A stretch of DNA of 64,000 nt from Musa acuminata AAA Group (lineage: Eukaryota > Streptophyta > Magnoliopsida > Zingiberales > Musaceae), in the NCBI RefSeq assembly GCF_036884655.1, contig NC_088327.1:13587001-13651000 (forward strand), read 5' to 3'. The notes below the pieces were generated by a model, which saw only the letters and a program-made list of their open reading frames with translations, had not been told where the DNA came from and ran no database searches. A program made the translations under genes and the position numbers. Shown piece after piece: positions 8,061-19,600 of this stretch. Within the stretch, counting starts at the first letter, position 1; every line of letters starts with the position of its first letter.

Positions 8061-11000
8061 TGCCCCCGCAAGATGGTGCTCCTATCAAGGAGGCCAATCT
8101 TGGACTGATGTAATGCAAACAGCTTACGAGCTATAGGCTTCGTAAGTGAGTCGGCCAATTGATCAGCTGTATGAACATGAGAAACACGGAGTTGACGGCG
8201 GACAACTTGATCACGTACAAAGTGGAAGTCAATAGCAATATGTTTCATGCGGGAGTGGAATACCGGATTAGCGCATAGATAGGTAGCTCCAATATTATCA
8301 CAATATATTGTAGGAGTGGAATCGATGTTGAGTTCCTGGAGAAGATTCGTGATCCAATTGAGTTCTGCAGTGGTAGCGGCAATGGTACGGTATTCAGCTT
8401 CAGTTGTAGACCGGGCGACTGTCTTTTGCTTTTTAGAACTCCAACTGATTGGATGAGCACCAAGGAAGATAATATACCCCGATGTGGATGTTCTATCATC
8501 AAGGTTGCCCGCCCAATCAGCATCGGCAAATGCATGAAGACGAAGTGGAGAGTGTTTACGAAAAAAGAGTCCATGATTTAGAGTCCCTTTAAGATATCGT
8601 AGAAGTCTCTTAACCGCAGACCAGTGTAGAGTAGATGGTTGCTGCATAAACTGTGATAATTTGTTCACAGCAAATGAGATGTCTGGACGCGTGAGAGCTA
8701 AGTATTGTAAAGAGCCAACAACTTGGCGGTATTGAGTGGGTTCCGTAGCAGGACTTCCATCTGATAATTTGAGAGAACCGCTAGTAGAGATGGGGGTTGT
8801 AACTGCATTTGCATCCTGCATGTTTGTCTTTAATAACAAATCTTGAATGTACTTGCGTTGTGATAAAAGGAGACCAGAAGATGTGAAGGTAGCTTCGACG
8901 CCCAAAAAGTAGCTCAAGGGTCCGAGATCCTTAAGCGAGAATCGAGCTGCCAGCTGTTTGACGAACGCTTGGATGCTGGCGGGATTGTTGCCTGTGACAA
9001 TAATATCATCCACATATACCAGAATATACACTGTGTTTCCATGATGATGTCGCAGAAACAACGAAGTGTCAGATTTGGAGTTAAGAAAGCCGACAGAAGT
9101 CAAAAATGAGCTAAGTTGAGTGTACCAAGCTCTCGGAGCCTGACGAAGTCCATAAATGGCTTTTCGAAGTTTGCAAACATGCTGTGGATACTGAGGATGA
9201 GTAAAACCGGGGGGTTGTTGCATAAAAACATCTTCAGATAGAGATCCCTGTAGAAAGGCATTATTAACATCCAATTGTCGTAATTGCCAGCCTTTAGTGG
9301 TAGCCAGACTCAAGATAAGCCGGATTGTAGTGGGTTTAACAACAGGACTAAACGTCTCAGTGAAATCAACTCCAGGTCGTTGATGGAACCCTTTGGCGAC
9401 CAGGCGTGCCTTATATCGAGCAACTGAGCCATCTGGGTTCCGCTTAATTCTAAAGACCCACTTACACCCGATGATGTTTTGTGAAGGATGAAAAGGAATT
9501 AGATCCCATGTTGAATTATGGAGGAGGGCATTATATTCCTCGCTCATGGCAATACGCCAATGCAGAGATTTTTGGGCTTGAGTGAAGGTGGTGGGTTCAA
9601 TGTTGGGGGATGAGGAATTCATGACAGCTTGTAGGTTAAGTACTTGACGAGGTTTAAAAATATCATGCTTAGAGCGAGTGGTCATAGGATGATTGGAGAT
9701 GACAGGATTAGGAGGTAATGTTGGGTGAGGATCAGTGGCACAAGCCGGGTCAAGTGGAGACACGTCAGGGGCACTTGGGCGAGAAGGAGGTAAAGAGGAT
9801 GGTTGTGTTTCGGAACATATTGCCCCATCAATTGGAGAAGAGTGGAGTGGAGTAGGAACAGAGGAAACGGGCAAGTGTTGAACTGGAGTGATATAGTGCG
9901 GATCAGGAGGGGAGGAAGTAGACGAAGACATGGGAGGCTCGTCCGATTGATCCGAAGGTATACTCCAGTGAGATAGTGAAGTGGTCCGTATGGCAGGATA
10001 TGGAAGGGTTTGGAAAGGAAAGTTAGACTCAACAAAGATAACGTGACGTGATACAAAGATTTTGTGAGTGTGGAGATTATAGCAGCGGAAAGCATTATGG
10101 TCAAGTGAGTAACCAATAAAGACGCAAGGAGAAGATCGGGATGTTAACTTATGAGAGGCATAGGGACGTAACCAAGGATAACATAAACAACCGAACACGC
10201 GGAGTTTACGAAGGTTAGGGGGTTTGTGGAACAGTGTGTCAAAGGGGGACTGGTGTTGTAGAACTGGTGTAGGCATCCGATTAATTAGGTAGACAGCAGT
10301 TTGAAAGGCTGCTGTCCAGAAAGTTGAAGGCATGGAAGCCTGATGTAAAAGTGTGAGTCCAGTTTCTACTATATGCCGATGTTTACGTTCGGCAGAACCA
10401 ACTAGTTGAGGAGTATGTGGAGGAGACTTGAGGTGTTGAATGCCACAAGCTGAGAGATGAGACGCCAGGGCTTGATATTCACCGCCACCATCAGAGTAGA
10501 CTGTTTTAATGGTAGACTGAAAATAGTTTTCGACCAACTTCTGGAAAGTGGAAAAAACGCGAGAAACATCAGATTTATGAGAAAGAGGATATATCCATGT
10601 GTACTTGGAGAAGTGATCTACAAAAATAACATAAAATCGAAACTTATCAAAAGATAAGATTGGAGCAGGACCCCAAACATCAGTATATATAATTTCAAAA
10701 GGTTTAGAGGAGGAAATTGAAGATGAACCAAAAGGCTGCCGATGACTCTTATTACTAAGACAAGCATCACAATGCATCATAGAACTAGGGGACTTAAAAA
10801 AAGGAAGAGAGTGACAAGATAATAATTTCTGCTGAATAAAGGGTGAGGGATGGCCAAGCCGACGATGCCACACATCAACTGGAGCCGCAACAGAAGAATG
10901 AACAGTGGGCTGGGTCATTCGAGAGGCTGACGGCCATTCATAAATGTTGTCTTTATTCGGGCCTTGGACCAATGATGCCCTCGTGCTCAAATCCTTAACA

Positions 11001-12310
11001 AGAAATGAATCAGGAAAGAATTCAATGGAAGTATTGTTATGTTTGCAAAATTGAGAAACAGAAATGAGGTTGCGTGTAATATGAGGGGCGCATAAAACAT
11101 CATCGAGAGTAAATGTATTAGAGTCAGAATTAAGCGTTGTGGAACCAGTATGAGTTATAGAAAGTCCTTTACCATCACCGATGATGATATCTTCATTGCC
11201 GCCATAGGGATTGTGAAGAGACAAATTCTGAAGATCAGCGGTGATGTGATGAGAGGCACCAGAGTCGACAATCCAATTGGACTGGCTAGGTGTCGGAGTA
11301 GTTAGGAGATTTGCCTGTGGCCAGTGTGACGGAGTAGGGAGGCGGAGACGAGACCGGCAAACTTTAGCGGAATGGCCGACTTTGTCACACAGTTGGCAAA
11401 CGACCCGTCTCTGATGGCTCGGTAGGGCAGGACGCCAAGACGGATGATGGCTGGAGTCGCCACTTTGCGAGAAGGGATGACTAGGAGGATAGGAGGGGTG
11501 TTGCATGGAACTCACAGAATCAAGAGGCGTAGTAGCCAAACCTTGGGTGATGTTCGGTGAGTACCGAGCGTTCTTCCGTTTAGACTTGTGACTGACTTGA
11601 GCTGTGACAGTTGATCCAGGCAGTTTGTCCGCACGCTTCAAAGACATCTCGTAGTCAGTCAACTTATCATAGAGATCTTCAAAAGAGATTGGCGAGTCGC
11701 GTGCCCGAATTGCAGCAGCCAATTCTTTGTAGTCGGTGTCGAGACCATTGAGGGTATGAATGACAACCTCTTCATCACATAGGGAATGACCTATCAAGGC
11801 CAAGTCATCGATGATAACCTTGATAAGTTGTAAATAATCAGAGATAGTACTTCCCTCTTGTTTTGTCTCCATAAGCTTGGATAGAAGACTGAGCTTGCGA
11901 GTACGCGAATGATTTGCCAGGGTGGTTTGCAGTTTAGACCATGCATCGGCAGCTGTCACACATGAAGATATCAAGGGAGCAACGGATCCAGCAACTGAAG
12001 CTTGAATGGCTTGGAGAATGAGACGATCTTGACGTAGCCATAGTTTGTGAGCTGGATTGGGTACTGGATTAGGATCACCGGGGATGTTGAGCATGGCCGG
12101 AGGACAACTGAAAGAACCATCAACGTAACCTAACAAATCATATCCAAATAAAAGATTAGAGAATTGAGCTCGCCAGGACGCATAGTTGCCACCCTTTGAT
12201 AACTTAAAGGGGATTAGCGTGGCGGCATTGATGGAGATAAGCCCTGTAGAAGAACAAGAAGTGGGAGTCCCTACAGGAACTGAAACATCAGAAGAAGTGA
12301 ACGAAGACAT
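8051..12310 (-). CDS. Copia-a gag-pol polyprotein, intact
   Basis: This is a 1419-aa polyprotein of a Ty1/Copia retrotransposon. In order it has: a gag domain (about 30-230) with zinc knuckle C-x2-C-x4-H-x4-C (305-318); protease D-S-G (349-351); integrase zinc finger H482, H487, C514, C517 and core residues D544, D607, E641; reverse transcriptase with D1014 and Y-V-D-D (1099-1102); RNase H with D1263, E1304 and D1338. No stops or frameshifts are visible. The start is the ATG directly after the poly-A tract. The same frame runs further upstream without an ATG. The stop codon lies inside the 3' LTR. Against copies b and e it carries G444R, G883D and A1309T. Encapsidation, cDNA synthesis and integration are the family roles. 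Confidence 0.95.
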   Translation of the reverse strand: MSSFTSSDVSVPVGTPTSCSSTGLISINAATLIPFKLSKGGNYASWRAQFSNLLFGYDLLGYVDGSFSCPPAMLNIPGDPNPVPNPAHKLWLRQDRLILQAIQASVAGSVAPLISSCVTAADAWSKLQTTLANHSRTRKLSLLSKLMETKQEGSTISDYLQLIKVIIDDLALIGHSLCDEEVVIHTLNGLDTDYKELAAAIRARDSPISFEDLYDKLTDYEMSLKRADKLPGSTVTAQVSHKSKRKNARYSPNITQGLATTPLDSVSSMQHPSYPPSHPFSQSGDSSHHPSWRPALPSHQRRVVCQLCDKVGHSAKVCRSRLRLPTPSHWPQANLLTTPTPSQSNWIVDSGASHHITADLQNLSLHNPYGGNEDIIIGDGKGLSITHTGSTTLNSDSNTFTLDDVLCAPHITRNLISVSQFCKHNNTSIEFFPDSFLVKDLSTRASLVQGPNKDNIYEWPSASRMTQPTVHSSVAAPVDVWHRRLGHPSPFIQQKLLSCHSLPFFKSPSSMMHCDACLSNKSHRQPFGSSSISSSKPFEIIYTDVWGPAPILSFDKFRFYVIFVDHFSKYTWIYPLSHKSDVSRVFSTFQKLVENYFQSTIKTVYSDGGGEYQALASHLSACGIQHLKSPPHTPQLVGSAERKHRHIVETGLTLLHQASMPSTFWTAAFQTAVYLINRMPTPVLQHQSPFDTLFHKPPNLRKLRVFGCLCYPWLRPYASHKLTSRSSPCVFIGYSLDHNAFRCYNLHTHKIFVSRHVIFVESNFPFQTLPYPAIRTTSLSHWSIPSDQSDEPPMSSSTSSPPDPHYITPVQHLPVSSVPTPLHSSPIDGAICSETQPSSLPPSRPSAPDVSPLDPACATDPHPTLPPNPVISNHPMTTRSKHDIFKPRQVLNLQAVMNSSSPNIEPTTFTQAQKSLHWRIAMSEEYNALLHNSTWDLIPFHPSQNIIGCKWVFRIKRNPDGSVARYKARLVAKGFHQRPGVDFTETFSPVVKPTTIRLILSLATTKGWQLRQLDVNNAFLQGSLSEDVFMQQPPGFTHPQYPQHVCKLRKAIYGLRQAPRAWYTQLSSFLTSVGFLNSKSDTSLFLRHHHGNTVYILVYVDDIIVTGNNPASIQAFVKQLAARFSLKDLGPLSYFLGVEATFTSSGLLLSQRKYIQDLLLKTNMQDANAVTTPISTSGSLKLSDGSPATEPTQYRQVVGSLQYLALTRPDISFAVNKLSQFMQQPSTLHWSAVKRLLRYLKGTLNHGLFFRKHSPLRLHAFADADWAGNLDDRTSTSGYIIFLGAHPISWSSKKQKTVARSTTEAEYRTIAATTAELNWITNLLQELNIDSTPTIYCDNIGATYLCANPVFHSRMKHIAIDFHFVRDQVVRRQLRVSHVHTADQLADSLTKPIARKLFALHQSKIGLLDRSTILRGHDK

Positions 12311-12316
12311 TTTCCT

Positions 12317-12347
<31 letters not shown>

Positions 12348-13169
12348 GTAGAAGAAGGCAGCGAACCTTGTGTGATACTCAGGTCACACAAGGTGGAGAA
12401 TGAGGGAGGGGGCTGCTGCTATAGATTGCTTGCTGTGGATTGCTGCTTGCTGCAGCAGATTGTAGAGGCTGCAGTTCGCCGGAAAATGACCGCAAAAATC
12501 TGCAGCAGTACTCAAGGAAACTGCAGTGAGAGAAATCTGTAGCAATTAGGTGTATAGAGAAAAGCGGCAATGAAAGCTGCTGCGATAGAGGAAGGAAGAT
12601 GCAGCGGTTGCGGCTGCTGCTGGCCGGGAAGTGGCTGCGACAGCGAAGGAGGAAGACGCGAGAAAGACACCGTCGTTCGCCGTTGTCGCTATGGAGGAGG
12701 AAGACACCGCCGTTGAGGAGGCGCCGTTGTGTAGAGGGAAACGGCAACGAAAGCTGCTGTGGTAGAGGAAGATGCAGCAGTTGCGACAGCTACTGGCCGG
12801 AGAAGTGCAGGAGGCGGCTGCTGCGTTAGAGGAAGATGCAGCAGTTGCGACTGCTACTGGCCGGAGAAGTGCAGGAGGCGGCTGATGTCTTCTCTGGTGC
12901 TGCTCAACGTGGGGCTGAAGGACCACGTTGTCCTTCCGGCGAAGAAGAAGGAAGAGGAAGGTGCAGCAAATAGGAGAGGGAGCAAGGCCGGCGAAGAAAG
13001 GCAAGACCGGTTAGCACTGGCTCTGAATCCGTGTCTTGGTGCTTCTTCAATGACTCCGCTTGAGGCAGCGTGTTTCTTCAATGACTCCGCTTGAGGCAGC
13101 GTGCTACTGTGGCCGCTTGGCTAACACATGGCGATGCCGCTGTCGCCAAGAGGAGCTGCTCTGATACCA
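12311..13169 (-). mobile_element. Copia-a 5' leader with poly-A tract and primer binding site
   Basis: This is an unusually long leader of about 860 bp. In element sense, TGGTATCAGAGC (13158-13169) is the initiator-Met tRNA primer binding site, directly abutting the LTR. The leader is GC-rich, with a direct repeat of about 66 bp around 12770-12893 and a 33-bp repeat near 13048-13106. It ends in a run of about 28 A just before the gag ATG. Two leader frames (12379-12747 and 12546-13004, minus) stay open in all five leader copies. Confidence 0.85.
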
Positions 13170-13241
13170 TGTTAAAATAAAGAGATAAATGAGTTGTAGA
13201 AGAAGAAGTTGAATGTTATTGACATATCCTCCGTCTTTATA
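13170..13241 (-). repeat. Copia LTR fragment, 72 bp
   Basis: This is the outer part of the 5' LTR of Copia-a, next to the primer site. It stops at CTTTATA, where element X1 begins. The last 57 bp (from ATAAATGAG) reappear at 15634 on the other side of X1. Confidence 0.9.
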
Positions 13242-15633
13242 GAAATACTGGCGCAGTAAATATGACACGGACTTAGCTGGTTTTGCCTAAGTCGTGCGGC
13301 ACCCTTGCGCGTCCGTCCGCAAAGGTCAGCCTCCCCGAAGCCTCCCATTGTCCCTTAGGACCAACAAAAGAGAGAACGGGTTAAAGAGAACGCCTCAAAC
13401 GGGATCCACAAGCAAACTTGTCCGAAAAACACTTCATAGACAAAGCAAATTACAAACAGACTTTACAAGCTCTGAACAGTGGCACAACAAAGGGTAAAAT
13501 GGTCCATTACAGACCGAAAAGCTCTCGCACGTGTCTACATGACACAACCTTTATTTACAAGCCTAAAGAGGCCACCAACCCAACTAAAATGGGACTATTA
13601 AGCCTTCGGCCGCCCCTTTACATGTTGTACAAGGCATGAACATGCCAAACGACACGGACATACATAAGCATTATATCAAACACCTTGTTTAGAAGTTTGT
13701 CCGTGACATTCTCCCCCACTTATCCCTTCGACGTCCTCGTCGAAGCCTTTGTGAACACTGTATCTCTTCGCCTTTGCTGAGTCTTCAATCTTCTGCTCCA
13801 GCTGCAATGCGCCTCCTGGCTCCCAGCTGCTCTCCGCTGCTCTTTTTGAGTAGTCGAACCTTTGATCCGCCATGCTGCTTCTACTCGCCAATGACTCTTA
13901 CTCTGGTGTGGGGTTGGCTGAGTTGTGTTGATCCTCGTTGATTCCTGCGGATCCACCAAATGAAGGAAAAGACCATTCTTACTGTGCCAGTTTCTCAAAA
14001 TTTCCACATGCTGCTTGAACTGGGTGGATGCTTGTTGGAGCTTTAACGAGCATCGCCTCGCAAACTTCTGAAGTTTTGGGTCCTTCCTCCACAAAATCTG
14101 CTCATTGACTCTTCTTTCAGTTAGTTGTCACATCCAAGTAGGTTCGCATCACTTCCGCTTTCGATTGGCATTTCGTTGGGAAATGAAGCGGACAATCTAC
14201 TCTCAGTAGCACTGATCACCGTTGGTGAGGATTTGACAACTATTGTCTTCCATTATCTTCGAAGGGTCTTTGAACTTGTGCAGAGCTCCTCTGCTAGATA
14301 GATAAGAGAACTGGGGTACTCGGTTTCGCCCATTCTCTTAAGAGTTGAGAAGGCAAAGGTTACTTGACTTCGCCCGCCTCCTCGAGGTTGTACTTCATGC
14401 ATCGAGCTGGTTACTGGCCTTCGCCTGCTCTTTGCTCACACTTCTGAAGCACTTGAAGTGTTTGCACTCCTTGCGTTGAGTTAGCTACTGTGATTCACCT
14501 TCTCAATGCCATTGAACTTCTGGAATGCAGGAAGTTTTCACCCCAACTTGGAGTAATTCTCTGATAGATGAGGTCGCCTCTGGGATTGTACCGTCTTCTC
14601 CATCAACCCTGCCGCCTACTACACTGAGTAGCAAAGGTACAGCACCGCGTACTGCTTGCTTCGTTCCTTAGTCGTGCACTCTTGCATGACCCGAAGTCCT
14701 TCACTTACGGCCATCTTGATGAGAAACTTGTTGACACCGGTCTTACGAAGTTTCTTGGCCTCTGCCCTTCAGCCTTGTCTCGGTACTTGGAGATTGCCTC
14801 TGCATGCTCCACCTCCTCAGCCCCTTTCACGACCAAGCGCTCTCCCTCCGTGAGAGCAAGGGATCAATGACTTTGACGGAAGTCCCGCCTCTGCGGTACC
14901 ATGGCGCTGCCATGCCCATGGCCCTACTATCTGTCGCCTCGCATCTACATCCCTTTTCTTCACAATCAGTAGATATGCCTTCGTGACACTCTGCTGAGTC
15001 CACCTCCATTCTCACCGATTGCTTGATTTTGGGTAGCTAAGTCCCTCTGGACTTGTCGTCGCTTCCTCGCCCCTTTCGACCTCCTGCTTCAACACCTCTG
15101 TGTTCTCCAAGCAGTCTGTTTGTTCGATGGAAAGACAGACTGCAACTCCCATGCATGGCCTCTGCCATCACATTGTAGGGTTTGCACCGATTCTGTTCTC
15201 CTTAGCTTCCTTGGTAGCAACGTTCGCTTACTCGACCTTGTCCTCTGACTTGTCGGGCTCCCTTAAGCGAATATGAGCTCTGGAGCAGTCCAACTCTCCA
15301 GCTGCTTCGATCATACCTCTGCATGATCAAGTCCCTCTCATGGGACTCACTGGTACTTGCATTCGAACTTTTCCCTTGGTGGAACCCAGCCCCCATATGC
15401 TGATGACCAAGGTTTTCATCCGATGCAAAATTCGGTGCATGCCCGGAAGACCCGCCTCTGCGGTACCATGGCCTTCACTCCTTGAATCCATAGCCCTTCT
15501 TGCCGTCGTGTTGTTCACCAAAGCGGAGCTCCCAGTAGCTCCCGATCATACCTCCATATGATCTAGTCCCTCCCGGGACTCTGTCGTGTGTATCGCATTG
15601 CCACGAACTGTCCCACCACGATCCGCTGCTACT
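13242..15633 (-). mobile_element. Element X, fragment X1 (non-coding Ty3-like)
   Basis: The 3' part of a second LTR element. The LTR portion is 13242-13708; in element sense it starts TGTCACGGAC, the hallmark start of many Ty3 LTRs. The adjoining primer tract, AAGTGGGGGAGAA in element sense, is at 13709-13721. The internal part to 15633 contains no retroviral-type domain. Open frames such as 13720-14094 (minus) match nothing I know. It is repeated at 25804-28195 and, in inverse orientation, at about 22300-24025. Confidence 0.8.
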
Positions 15634-15842
15634 ATAAATGAGTTGTAGAAGAAGAAGTTGAATGTTATTGACATATCCTCCGTCTTTATATACAGGTTAG
15701 AAGGAGAAGTTTCCTCAACGGGTTAGAGGATTTCCCTCAACAGAGTAGAGAGATTTCCTCAACAGTTAGGGAAATCTCATCTACTTATCATGCCCCCGCA
15801 AGATGAAAACCTTGCATCGGATGACCAGTGTGACAATCCATA
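15634..15842 (-). repeat. Copia LTR fragment (157 bp) plus junction scar
   Basis: The LTR lacks its first 15 bp and ends at 15790. It is followed by about 15 bp of the primer-tract side of Copia (to 15805). A scar of about 37 bp then includes two pieces of element X out of order (ATGAAAACCTTG and CATCGGATGA). After it the Copia leader starts in the opposite (plus) orientation. Confidence 0.85.
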
Positions 15843-16686
15843 GCCCTCTTGGCGACAGCGGCATTGCCATGTGTTAGCCAAGCGGCCACAGTAGCACGCT
15901 GCCTCAAGCGGAGTCATTGAAGAAACACGCTGCCTCAAGCGGAGTCATTGAAGAAGCACCAAGACACGGATTCAGAGCCAGTGCTAACCGGTCTTGCCTT
16001 TCTTCGCCGGCCTTGCTCCCTCTCCTATTTGCTGCACCTTCCTCTTCCTTCTTCTTCGCCGGAAGGACAACGTGGTCCTTCAGCCCCACGTTGAGCAGCA
16101 CCAGAGAAGACATCAGCCGCCTCCTGCACTTCTCCGGCCAGTAGCAGTCGCAACTGCTGCATCTTCCTCTAACGCAGCAGCCGCCTCCTGCACTTCTCCG
16201 GCCAGTAGCTGTCGCAACTGCTGCATCTTCCTCTACCACAGCAGCTTTCGTTGCCGTTTCCCTCTACACAACGGCGCCTCCTCAACGGCGGTGTCTTCCT
16301 CCTCCATAGCGACAACGGCGAACGACGGTGTCTTTCTCGCGTCTTCCTCCTTCGCTGTCGCAGCCACTTCCCGGCCAGCAGCAGCCGCAACCGCTGCATC
16401 TTCCTTCCTCTATCGCAGCAGCTTTCATTGCCGCTTTTCTCTATACACCTAATTGCTACAGATTTCTCTCACTGCAGTTTCCTTGAGTACTGCTGCAGAT
16501 TTTTGCGGTCATTTTCCGGCGAACTGCAGCCTCTACAATCTGCTGCAGCAAGCAGCAATCCACAGCAAGCAATCTATAGCAGCAGCCCCCTCCCTCATTC
16601 TCCACCTTGTGTGACCTGAGTATCACACAAGGTTCGCTGCCTTCTTCTACAAAAAAAAAAAAAAAAAAAAAAAAAAAAGAAGGAAA
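15843..16686 (+). mobile_element. Copia-b 5' leader (plus strand, no LTR or primer site)
   Basis: This is the inverted equivalent of 12311-13150. It begins at CCTCTTGGCGACAG, so the primer binding site and 5' LTR are absent. The A run before the ATG is about 28 bases (16651-16678). Confidence 0.85.
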
Positions 16687-19600
16687 ATGTCTTCGTTCAC
16701 TTCTTCTGATGTTTCAGTTCCTGTAGGGACTCCCACTTCTTGTTCTTCTACAGGGCTTATCTCCATCAATGCCGCCACGCTAATCCCCTTTAAGTTATCA
16801 AAGGGTGGCAACTATGCGTCCTGGCGAGCTCAATTCTCTAATCTTTTATTTGGATATGATTTGTTAGGTTACGTTGATGGTTCTTTCAGTTGTCCTCCGG
16901 CCATGCTCAACATCCCCGGTGATCCTAATCCAGTACCCAATCCAGCTCACAAACTATGGCTACGTCAAGATCGTCTCATTCTCCAAGCCATTCAAGCTTC
17001 AGTTGCTGGATCCGTTGCTCCCTTGATATCTTCATGTGTGACAGCTGCCGATGCATGGTCTAAACTGCAAACCACCCTGGCAAATCATTCGCGTACTCGC
17101 AAGCTCAGTCTTCTATCCAAGCTTATGGAGACAAAACAAGAGGGAAGTACTATCTCTGATTATTTACAACTTATCAAGGTTATCATCGATGACTTGGCCT
17201 TGATAGGTCATTCCCTATGTGATGAAGAGGTTGTCATTCATACCCTCAATGGTCTCGACACCGACTACAAAGAATTGGCTGCTGCAATTCGGGCACGCGA
17301 CTCGCCAATCTCTTTTGAAGATCTCTATGATAAGTTGACTGACTACGAGATGTCTTTGAAGCGTGCGGACAAACTGCCTGGATCAACTGTCACAGCTCAA
17401 GTCAGTCACAAGTCTAAACGGAAGAACGCTCGGTACTCACCGAACATCACCCAAGGTTTGGCTACTACGCCTCTTGATTCTGTGAGTTCCATGCAACACC
17501 CCTCCTATCCTCCTAGTCATCCCTTCTCGCAAAGTGGCGACTCCAGCCATCATCCGTCTTGGCGTCCTGCCCTACCGAGCCATCAGAGACGGGTCGTTTG
17601 CCAACTGTGTGACAAAGTCGGCCATTCCGCTAAAGTTTGCCGGTCTCGTCTCCGCCTCCCTACTCCGTCACACTGGCCACAGGCAAATCTCCTAACTACT
17701 CCGACACCTAGCCAGTCCAATTGGATTGTCGACTCTGGTGCCTCTCATCACATCACCGCTGATCTTCAGAATTTGTCTCTTCACAATCCCTATGGCGGCA
17801 ATGAAGATATCATCATCGGTGATGGTAAAGGACTTTCTATAACTCATACTGGTTCCACAACGCTTAATTCTGACTCTAATACATTTACTCTCGATGATGT
17901 TTTATGCGCCCCTCATATTACACGCAACCTCATTTCTGTTTCTCAATTTTGCAAACATAACAATACTTCCATTGAATTCTTTCCTGATTCATTTCTTGTT
18001 AAGGATTTGAGCACGGGGGCATCATTGGTCCAAGGCCCGAATAAAGACAACATTTATGAATGGCCGTCAGCCTCTCGAATGACCCAGCCCACTGTTCATT
18101 CTTCTGTTGCGGCTCCAGTTGATGTGTGGCATCGTCGGCTTGGCCATCCCTCACCCTTTATTCAGCAGAAATTATTATCTTGTCACTCTCTTCCTTTTTT
18201 TAAGTCCCCTAGTTCTATGATGCATTGTGATGCTTGTCTTAGTAATAAGAGTCATCGGCAGCCTTTTGGTTCATCTTCAATTTCCTCCTCTAAACCTTTT
18301 GAAATTATATATACTGATGTTTGGGGTCCTGCTCCAATCTTATCTTTTGATAAGTTTCGATTTTATGTTATTTTTGTAGATCACTTCTCCAAGTACACAT
18401 GGATATATCCTCTTTCTCATAAATCTGATGTTTCTCGCGTTTTTTCCACTTTCCAGAAGTTGGTCGAAAACTATTTTCAGTCTATCATTAAAACAGTCTA
18501 CTCTGATGGTGGCGGTGAATATCAAGCCCTGGCGTCTCATCTCTCAGCTTGTGGCATTCAACACCTCAAGTCTCCTCCACATACTCCTCAACTAGTTGGT
18601 TCTGCCGAACGTAAACATCGGCATATAGTAGAAACTGGACTCACACTTTTACATCAGGCTTCCATGCCTTCAACTTTCTGGACAGCAGCCTTTCAAACTG
18701 CTGTCTACCTAATTAATCGGATGCCTACACCAGTTCTACAACACCAGTCCCCCTTTGACACACTGTTCCACAAACCCCCTAACCTTCGTAAACTCCGCGT
18801 GTTCGGTTGTTTATGTTATCCTTGGTTACGTCCCTATGCCTCTCATAAGTTAACATCCCGATCTTCTCCTTGCGTCTTTATTGGTTACTCACTTGACCAT
18901 AATGCTTTCCGCTGCTATAATCTCCACACTCACAAAATCTTTGTATCACGTCACGTTATCTTTGTTGAGTCTAACTTTCCTTTCCAAACCCTTCCATATC
19001 CTGCCATACGGACCACTTCACTATCTCACTGGAGTATACCTTCGGATCAATCGGACGAGCCTCCCATGTCTTCGTCTACTTCCTCCCCTCCTGATCCGCA
19101 CTATATCACTCCAGTTCAACACTTGCCCGTTTCCTCTGTTCCTACTCCACTCCACTCTTCTCCAATTGATGGGGCAATATGTTCCGAAACACAACCATCC
19201 TCTTTACCTCCTTCTCGCCCAAGTGCCCCTGACGTGTCTCCACTTGACCCGGCTTGTGCCACTGATCCTCACCCAACATTACCTCTTAATCCTGTCATCT
19301 CCAATCATCCTATGACCACTCGCTCTAAGCATGGTATTTTTAAACCTCGTCAAGTACTTAACCTACAAGCTGTCATGAATTCCTCATCCCCCAACATTGA
19401 ACCCACCACCTTCACTCAAGCCCAAAAATCTCTGCATTGGCGTATTGCCATGAGCGAGGAATATAATGCCCTCCTCCATAATTCAACATGGGATCTAATT
19501 CCTTTTCATCCTTCACAAAACATCATCGGGTGTAAGTGGGTCTTTAGAATTAAGCGGAACCCAGATGGCTCAGTTGCTCGATATAAGGCACGCCTGGTCG

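Noticed and set aside
9682..10116. 144-codon frame repeated in three Copia copies
   Set aside because: Shifted-frame shadow of the gag-pol coding region.
13158..13169. Possible tRNA gene piece
   Set aside because: It is a 12-bp primer binding site complementary to a tRNA 3' end, not a tRNA gene.
13294..13639. Overlapping 67- and 73-codon frames
   Set aside because: On the antisense strand of element X's LTR; no domain.
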